Shown: positions 7,235 to 8,474 of the stretch, in pieces
Layout of the letters: the number at the start of each line of letters is the position of its first letter
How positions within the stretch are numbered: the stretch's first letter is position 1
DNA from: Candidatus Amesbacteria bacterium
GTDB lineage: Bacteria; Patescibacteriota; Microgenomatia; CAZETR01; Amesbacteraceae
NCBI GenBank assembly: GCA_030681075.1
Contig: JAUXUE010000058.1
Span: forward strand, 1 to 8,474
Direction of reading: 5' to 3'
DNA: 8,474 nt
Notes under the pieces: generated by a model
What the model was told of the DNA's origin: nothing
The model's database searches: none
The model's input: the letters and a program-made list of their open reading frames with translations, nothing else
Program-made: the position numbers and the translations under genes

Positions 7235-7966
7235 ATGGATCTCACACCTAGACAAACCCAAATTCTCAAAGCCATTATTGATGAATATATTTCGTCTGCC
7301 GACGCTGTCGGATCAGAAACTCTGGAACGTAAATATTCTCTCGGAGTCTCCCCTGCCACAATCCGAAATGAAATGGGAGAATTGACCGAGAAAGGTTTTC
7401 TGCAACAGCTTCATACCTCCGCAGGCCGTATTCCTACTTCGATGGGACTCCGATTTTATGTAGGTCATCTCATGCAGGAAAAGCAAATGTCCCTTCGAGA
7501 CGAAGTCTTGTGCAAGGAAGAAATCTGGGACTCCAGGTTTAATCTGGACAAATTGCTCCGGGAGACGGTTCTGGCTTTGTCCAAGCGTACTCATACTTTG
7601 GCTGTCGCTACAACCAATGACGGTGATGTCTATTATGCCGGAGCTTCTCAAATTTTGAATATGCCCGAATTTTATGATATCGACGTAGCTCAAACCGTGT
7701 TGTCTCTTCTTGACCAACGGGTGAAGCTTCAGCAACTATTCTTTGGTCAGAGTCAATCCTCTGAGCCAATGCATATTATGTTTGGAACTGATCTCAATTG
7801 GCCAAATTTTGCCCCTGTCGGTATGGTCTTCTCCCGCTTTAATGCAGGTAAAACTGGAGATGTGACACTTGGTATCATTGGTCCCTGTAGATTGAATTTT
7901 CCCTATGTCGTGCCAACTATCCGTTATTTCTCACAGCTTGTGGGTGAAATATCCCAAAGTTTTTAA
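7235..7966 (+). CDS. hrcA: Heat-inducible transcription repressor HrcA (short form)
   Basis: HrcA binds CIRCE and represses chaperone operons. The 243-aa protein begins with the typical winged helix (LTPRQTQILKAIIDEYI at 3-19). The recognition region SPATIRNEMGELTEKG is at 39-54 and the wing TSAGRIPTSMGLRFYV at 61-76. The C-terminal GAF-like part ends with GDVTLGIIGPCRLNFPYV at 208-225. The usual length is about 340 aa (B. subtilis 343). About 100 residues are missing between about 125 and 165, matching the inserted dimerisation domain and neighbouring GAF strands. The reading frame is intact, so this looks like a natural compact form and not decay. The ATG at 7235 is chosen because a longer frame back to a TTG at 7196 would run through the -35 box and CIRCE. 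No Shine-Dalgarno site is present. grpE follows after 3 nt. The gene should be self-regulated through the CIRCE site at 7206-7232. Confidence 0.97.
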   Translation: MDLTPRQTQILKAIIDEYISSADAVGSETLERKYSLGVSPATIRNEMGELTEKGFLQQLHTSAGRIPTSMGLRFYVGHLMQEKQMSLRDEVLCKEEIWDSRFNLDKLLRETVLALSKRTHTLAVATTNDGDVYYAGASQILNMPEFYDIDVAQTVLSLLDQRVKLQQLFFGQSQSSEPMHIMFGTDLNWPNFAPVGMVFSRFNAGKTGDVTLGIIGPCRLNFPYVVPTIRYFSQLVGEISQSF

Positions 7967-7969
7967 AAT

Positions 7970-8474
<505 letters not shown>

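Noticed and set aside
7313..7735. 140-codon open frame on the minus strand
   Set aside because: It lies fully inside hrcA, whose protein is clearly homologous to the family; the antisense translation shows no recognisable domain and no start signal.

Overview
The window looks like chromosomal DNA from a small-genome bacterium, most likely of the Candidate Phyla Radiation (Patescibacteria), possibly a Microgenomates-type lineage. The placement is inference. It rests on the shortened HrcA (243 aa) and GrpE (138 aa), a compact RpoB (1093 aa) with a Thr-rich tail, very tight gene packing, few Shine-Dalgarno sites, and an rpoBC pair that is not preceded by rplJ-rplL. The standard genetic code fits: all reading frames run full length, TAA and TGA both act as stops, and I see no sign of UGA recoding.

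The layout is two divergent units that meet at about 7166-7235. The leftward unit is, in order of transcription, a membrane-anchored GH39-like glycoside hydrolase (7166-5829), a 59-aa zinc-ribbon protein (5786-5607), the endolytic murein transglycosylase mltG (5610-4684), rpoB (4611-1330) and the first 447 codons of rpoC (1343 to the window edge). A second promoter inside the 3' end of mltG (TTGACA-N17-TAAACT) probably drives rpoBC. It is followed by a 60-nt leader carrying a terminator-like hairpin with a U7 tract that ends 8 nt before the rpoB start codon. The rightward unit is the heat-shock operon hrcA-grpE-dnaK, with dnaK cut by the window end. It starts from a promoter overlapped by a clear CIRCE operator.

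The divergent control region is only 68 bp between start codons. It has one palindromic CTTGACAAG that supplies the -35 box in both directions. Both predicted transcripts start at, or only a few bases before, their ATG, so hrcA and the glycosidase gene appear to be leaderless or nearly so.

The genes form three functional groups: transcription (RNA polymerase beta and beta'), protein folding under HrcA/CIRCE control, and cell-surface glycan work (MltG and the GH39-like enzyme). No stretch over 300 bases lacks a gene. The non-coding gaps are 4612-4683 (promoter tail and hairpin leader), 5787-5828 (an AT-rich spacer with only a weak -10-like TATAAA), 7167-7234 (the divergent control region) and 7967-7969. 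I see no tRNA, rRNA, CRISPR array, insertion sequence, intein or prophage. Most of the window is conserved housekeeping sequence. The unusual parts are the promoter architecture, the rpoB leader, the unannotated zinc-ribbon gene and the reduced heat-shock proteins, rather than a wholly new system.
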